A program made the translations under genes and the position numbers. Shown here one piece after another: positions 60,626-64,000 of a DNA stretch of 64,000 bases. Position 1 is the stretch's first letter, and each line of letters begins with the position of its first letter. This DNA is from Paenibacillus soyae (GTDB lineage: Bacteria > Bacillota > Bacilli > Paenibacillales > Paenibacillaceae): positions 1 through 64,000 of the forward strand of contig NZ_JANIPJ010000007.1 of the NCBI RefSeq assembly GCF_024623455.1, given 5' to 3'. The notes under the pieces are model-generated. The model was not told the DNA's origin, searched no databases, and saw nothing but the letters and a program-made list of their open reading frames with translations.

Positions 60626-61053
60626 TTGAGGACATCCAAGCTTTTTTTCAGTTCGTCCAACTGTTTCTTCACTTCGTTCAACTGCGTGTAGAGCTTGTTG
60701 CTATTATCCGTCTTATCGTCCGCGTTGTCCTTGGCGAAGGTCAGCAGCTCGTTCAAGGCGTCGACCTTCTCCTTCAGCTGCGATATCTCGTTCTGATAGC
60801 CGCTCTCCATGACCGCGAGACGTTCGTCGTAAGCCTTCTGCATCTCCGCGATTTGCGAAGCGGTCTGACGTTCGATGTCGGCGGTAATATCCCGCTGCAT
60901 CCGCTCCGTGTAAACCTTGGCGCCATACACGCCTCCGCCGATCAGAAGCAGCCATATTCCTATAAATACGATAAAGGCCGTTTTGCTTCGCTTCTTGCGC
61001 GTATTCGCGGCTTGACGGCCGACGGCCGCCGATTCCAGTTGCAATTCGCTCAT
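60622..61053 (-). CDS. Single-pass membrane protein with coiled-coil tail, unknown function
   Basis: 143-residue protein: basic cytoplasmic N-terminus (AANTRKKRSK), one transmembrane helix at about residues 27-46, then an extracytoplasmic helical region rich in Gln, Glu and Lys (residues 55-143) that should form a coiled coil (SQLKEKVDALNELLTF, QLNEVKKQLDELKKSLDVLK). I do not recognise a family. The four-base overlap with the phosphodiester glycosidase gene suggests that the two membrane proteins work together. Confidence 0.8.
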   Translation of the reverse strand: MSELQLESAAVGRQAANTRKKRSKTAFIVFIGIWLLLIGGGVYGAKVYTERMQRDITADIERQTASQIAEMQKAYDERLAVMESGYQNEISQLKEKVDALNELLTFAKDNADDKTDNSNKLYTQLNEVKKQLDELKKSLDVLK

Positions 61054-61306
61054 TGGGGTTCATTCACTCCTCATGCTCGTGACCATGCGCCACGTTAATC
61101 GGTTGAACGAACGTTGAAAAGTGCTGTCCTGCTTGCGGCATATCCCGGCTTGTCTTGCTTGCCTTTCTCCTATTAAACGACGGCAATCGCCAAAAAGGTT
61201 GCGAATGTCACCCTATTGTAACAAAAGGGAGTCCGAATGTCGCCTTTTCGTCTCGATTGCTTTCCGTCAAAAGATGGAAGTGGGACCTCCGTCGGCTCTG
61301 CGGCTT

Positions 61307-61335
61307 TTGTGAGCGGGAGTTCCGTCATGTATAAT
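61307..61335 (+). promoter_or_regulatory. Probable sigma-A promoter of msrAB
   Basis: TTGTGA (61307-61312) and TATAAT (61330-61335) with a 17-base spacer, 47 bases before the msrAB start. The rest of the 330-base gap 61054-61382 shows nothing further. Confidence 0.65.
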
Positions 61336-61382
61336 GGTGGAAGCGGGTTATTCCAAGCAAGCAGTGGAAAGGAAGGGTTGCC

Positions 61383-62348
61383 ATGGATCAACAAACGAAT
61401 CGCAAAGCGCTGGCCATGTTCGCGGGAGGCTGCTTCTGGTGCATGGTTACGCCGTTCGAGGAAATGCCGGGCATTCTGTCCGTCGTCTCCGGCTATACCG
61501 GCGGCCATACCGAGAATCCCACCTACGAGGAAGTGTGCTCGGACGCTACGGGCCATACGGAAGCGGTGCAGATCGCTTACGACCCGGAGGTGTTCTCCTA
61601 CGAGCGTCTGCTCGACATCTTCTGGAGACAGATCGACCCGACGGACCCAGGCGGGCAGTTCCACGATAGAGGCTCTTCCTACCGGACGGGCATTTATTAT
61701 TACACGGAGGAGCAGCGCCAATTGGCGGAAGCCTCCAAGGCCGAGCTGCAGGCGAGCGGGCGTTTCGACAAGCCGATCGTAACGGAGATCGAGCCGGCGG
61801 GAGCGTTCTACCCGGCGGAGGACTACCATCAGGATTATCATAAGAAGAACCCGTTCCGTTATAAAATGTACCGTAAAGGCTCGGGACGCGACGCGTTCAT
61901 CGCGAGCCATTGGAAGATGAAGAAGGACCAGGCCGAGCTCAAGAAGAGATTGACGCCGATTCAATACGAGGTGACTCAGAACAGCGGAACGGAGCGTCCG
62001 TTCACGGGAGAATTCTGGGATCACGAGGAAGAAGGCATCTACGTCGATATCGTCTCCGGCGAGCCGCTCTTCAGCTCGAAGGACAAATTCGACGCGGGCT
62101 GCGGCTGGCCGAGCTTTACGAAGCCGCTTCAGAAGACGGCCGTTACCGAGCATATGGATACGACCCATAATATGGTGAGAGTCGAAGTGAGAAGCCAAGA
62201 AGGAGATTCGCATCTGGGTCATGTGTTCGACGACGGACCGAATCCGACGGGACTGCGCTATTGCATCAACTCCGCTGCCCTGCGCTTCGTTCCGAAGGAG
62301 AAGCTGGAGGAAGAAGGCTACGGACAGTACCGGAATTTATTCGAGTAG
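61383..62348 (+). CDS. msrAB: Fused peptide-methionine sulfoxide reductase MsrA/MsrB
   Basis: 321-residue two-domain repair enzyme. MsrA (residues about 9-165) has the catalytic Cys in [14 protein letters not shown], plus [17 protein letters not shown] and YHQDY. MsrB (about 175-315) has [27 protein letters not shown] and the catalytic Cys in [11 protein letters not shown]. The usual MsrB zinc CXXC pairs are absent, as in some fused enzymes. Both methionine sulfoxide epimers would be reduced in the cytoplasm. AAGGAAGGG precedes the ATG. Confidence 0.96.
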   Translation: MDQQTNRKALAMFAGGCFWCMVTPFEEMPGILSVVSGYTGGHTENPTYEEVCSDATGHTEAVQIAYDPEVFSYERLLDIFWRQIDPTDPGGQFHDRGSSYRTGIYYYTEEQRQLAEASKAELQASGRFDKPIVTEIEPAGAFYPAEDYHQDYHKKNPFRYKMYRKGSGRDAFIASHWKMKKDQAELKKRLTPIQYEVTQNSGTERPFTGEFWDHEEEGIYVDIVSGEPLFSSKDKFDAGCGWPSFTKPLQKTAVTEHMDTTHNMVRVEVRSQEGDSHLGHVFDDGPNPTGLRYCINSAALRFVPKEKLEEEGYGQYRNLFE

Positions 62349-62362
62349 GGAGAGATAACGGG

Positions 62363-62983
62363 ATGGAAACGTTGGGGAAAACGGGCAGAAATGCCGAAGA
62401 AGCGAACCAAATCGGCGTGCTGGACGCGATAAAAGGCAGACGGTCGATTGGCAGAGTGAAGGCCGATGCCGTGGAGCGCGAAGTGATCGAAGCGATTCTC
62501 GAGGCGGCCAGCTGGGCGCCAAGCCACCACAATACGCAGCCATGGCGGTTCGTCGTCATGACGGGCGAAGGAAGGGCAAAGCTCGGAGAAGGCTACGCGA
62601 AGATCGCGGCGGCGGCATCCCCGGGTCTGTCCGGCGAAGAGCTGGAAGAGAAGCTCCGCAAGGAGAGGGCGAAGGCATACCGCTCGCCGCTGGTTATTAC
62701 GGCGATCTGCTCGCCGGGGGATGATCCCCGCGCCGTGCGGGAAGAAGAGCTGGCCGCTGCGCAGGCTGCCGTCCAGAATCTGCTGCTGGCCGCGCATGCG
62801 TACGGGTTGGGAGCGATTTGGCGGTCGGGCGCGCCGATGTTCGATCCGATCATGAAAGCGAACTTCGAGCTGCGCGAGGACGAAGAGATCGTAGCGTTCC
62901 TTTACCTGGGTTATCCGGACATGACGGCTCCTGAGCCTCGGCGCACTCCGGTGCTCGAGAAGACGGTTTGGCTGGATAAGTAA
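62363..62983 (+). CDS. Nitroreductase family protein
   Basis: 206-residue FMN-dependent oxidoreductase: IKGRRSIGRVKADAVEREVIEAILEAASWAPSHHNTQPWRFVV near residues 22-65 is the FMN-binding start, AAVQNLLLAAHAYGLGAIWRSG near 135-156 and FLYLGYPD near 180 complete the fold. The natural substrate is unknown. The open frame extends into msrAB, but ATG 62363 has GGGAGAG nine bases upstream. It lies 14 bases after msrAB, probably in the same operon. Confidence 0.93.
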   Translation: METLGKTGRNAEEANQIGVLDAIKGRRSIGRVKADAVEREVIEAILEAASWAPSHHNTQPWRFVVMTGEGRAKLGEGYAKIAAAASPGLSGEELEEKLRKERAKAYRSPLVITAICSPGDDPRAVREEELAAAQAAVQNLLLAAHAYGLGAIWRSGAPMFDPIMKANFELREDEEIVAFLYLGYPDMTAPEPRRTPVLEKTVWLDK

Positions 62984-62994
62984 ATGCATGAAGG

Positions 62995-63035
62995 ACGGAA
63001 CGGCTGAGCCCCTGGGCTGGCCGTTCCGTTTTTTT
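62995..63035 (+). terminator. Intrinsic terminator after the nitroreductase gene
   Basis: ACGGAACGGC (62995-63004) pairs with GCCGTTCCGT (63020-63029), followed by a run of T. Confidence 0.94.
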
Positions 63036-63244
63036 ATGTTCGAATCCGAGTTTTTAAGACCGCGTGATACGTGCCGACCCCGGAGGGACGGGAAAGCCGC
63101 TTGCGTGTGGCTAGAGAAAACTATAGGTCGGCATACCCATCCCACTCTCGTAAACGGTTAGTAGATTTGGTAGAATGAGACTATATAGATAGACATTCGG
63201 AATCTCGTCTATCGAATCGACCAAAAGGAGAGTCATCCCCCGTC

Positions 63245-64000
63245 ATGAAAAAGCTTGTCGCACTATTCGTATCCCTCATTATGGCACTCGGCTTCGCAAC
63301 GGCGGCCGGCGCGGCGCCCGCAGCCAGTCCGCTCGAAATTTATGTCAACGACAAGCTCGTCGAGTTCAAGGAGGACAAGCCGGTTAAGCAGAACGGCACG
63401 ACTCTTGTTCCCGTCCGCATGCTTCTCGAGCAGCTCGACTTCGAGGTCACTTGGGATCAAGACACCCAGATGGCTACGGCTATCAGTACAAGCCCGAGAA
63501 ACAATCTGGTTATTTCTCTCCAGATCGGATCCGACACGGCTTACGTGAACGCCAAGCCGCAGAAATTGCTGCTCGCTCCCCAAAAAATCAATCAACGCAC
63601 CTATGTGCCGCTCCGCTTCATCGTGGAGCAAAGCGGCTACGAAATCGAATGGAACGAGAAGCTGAATCGCATCTCCATCGATACCATTGTCGAGAGCAAA
63701 GGGTATATGTGGAAGGTAGAGAAGGACGGCAACGTCGTTTATCTTCTTGGCTCCATCCACGTCGCGAACGAAGCGATGTATCCGCTGCGCGACGAAATTA
63801 CGGAAGCGTTCGAAGAAGCGGATTATTTGGCGGTCGAAGTCAACACGTCTGTAGAGCCGGAGGACCTCGGCGCCTACGTCGAAGACCTGGCCACCTATAA
63901 GGATGGAACCACGCTTCGCAACCATCTTTCTCCGGAAGTATACGCGGCGCTCGGAGAGCTCCTGACGGAGCTGGAAATTCCGACGAACGCGCTCGACACG
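63245..64000 (+). CDS. TraB/GumN-like protein with copper-amine-oxidase-like N-terminal domain, partial
   Basis: The frame opens at ATG 63245 (AAAGGAGAG upstream) and continues without a stop through the right window edge, 252 codons so far. Signal peptide residues 1-24 (LVALFVSLIMALGFATAAGA). Residues 30-150 are a CuAO_N1-type domain with two repeats: VNDKLVEFKEDKPVKQNGTTLVPVRMLLEQL and KPQKLLLAPQKINQRTYVPLRFIVEQSGYEIEWN. From about 158 a TraB/GumN domain starts (YLLGSIHVANEAMYPL, with the conserved GSIH, then ADYLAVEVN). It is secreted or wall-associated; the function of the TraB part is unsettled. Confidence 0.9.
   Translation, partial: MKKLVALFVSLIMALGFATAAGAAPAASPLEIYVNDKLVEFKEDKPVKQNGTTLVPVRMLLEQLDFEVTWDQDTQMATAISTSPRNNLVISLQIGSDTAYVNAKPQKLLLAPQKINQRTYVPLRFIVEQSGYEIEWNEKLNRISIDTIVESKGYMWKVEKDGNVVYLLGSIHVANEAMYPLRDEITEAFEEADYLAVEVNTSVEPEDLGAYVEDLATYKDGTTLRNHLSPEVYAALGELLTELEIPTNALDT

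Overview
The window reads as chromosomal DNA of a GC-rich, endospore-forming Firmicute of the Paenibacillaceae (Paenibacillus or Cohnella type). The reasons are AGGAGG-type ribosome binding sites, a gerA-type spore germination operon, YneF, an Ntdp/DUF402 protein, a Bacillus-type LCP protein, a MoxR-DUF58-transglutaminase-guaA order as in Bacillus, a guanine riboswitch before a purine permease, and many tight ATGA/TAATG overlaps. No rRNA, tRNA, CRISPR array or prophage was seen. The genus assignment is inference.

Layout. 0-0.26 kb: right end of an IS3/IS150-type element cut by the window edge. 0.3-2.9 kb (minus strand): ycgR-ycgQ metal-related permease pair and sodA. 3.2-7.5 kb: acetyltransferase, DUF402 phosphatase, signal peptidase, RNase HI, queG, yneF, folE. 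7.6-12.5 kb: alpha/beta hydrolase, IclR regulator, acnA. 12.7-19 kb: amidase-domain protein, ddl, small unknown gene, uvsE, inositol monophosphatase, sugar dehydrogenase lipoprotein. 19.1-25.5 kb: gerB-A-C operon, hemL, LCP protein. 25.7-28.8 kb: three-gene ABC-2 exporter and bcp. 29.1-31.8 kb: a MarR regulator with three matching palindromic operators and an ArsA/Get3-like ATPase operon, whose 5' leader carries a 260-bp inverted-repeat-bounded element. 32-40.6 kb: polysaccharide deacetylase, moxR-DUF58-transglutaminase, an array of small palindromic repeats, guaA. 40.8-48.8 kb: TPR-like lipoprotein, MFS transporter, trhO, AraC-kinase-GH4 sugar locus, MscS channel. 48.8-54.5 kb: assimilatory nitrite reductase operon (nirB-nirD-SUMT, minus strand) divergent from an ANTAR antiterminator gene and a TrpD2-like gene. 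54.5-56.3 kb: guanine riboswitch and purine permease. 56.3-56.8 kb: gene-free stretch with two families of degenerate repeats. 56.9-59.5 kb: 5-oxoprolinase pxpABC. 59.5-64 kb: phosphodiester glycosidase, coiled-coil membrane protein, msrAB, nitroreductase, and a TraB-like protein running off the right edge.

The most interesting locus is nitrite assimilation. The nirB leader has a hairpin with an AAAGAA hexaloop whose 3' strand is also the 5' strand of a terminator, as expected for a target of the ANTAR protein encoded divergently. Two good GlnR/TnrA-type boxes lie in the same intergenic region. Nitrogen status (GlnR/TnrA) and an RNA-binding antiterminator would then jointly control NirBD and the methyltransferase that makes its siroheme precursor. 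Second is the MarR/ArsA-like locus, where operator copies sit between -35 and -10 in front of both the regulator and the ATPase operon. Coordinates, motifs and dyads were read by eye; family names come from recognising the translated proteins, and no database search was run.
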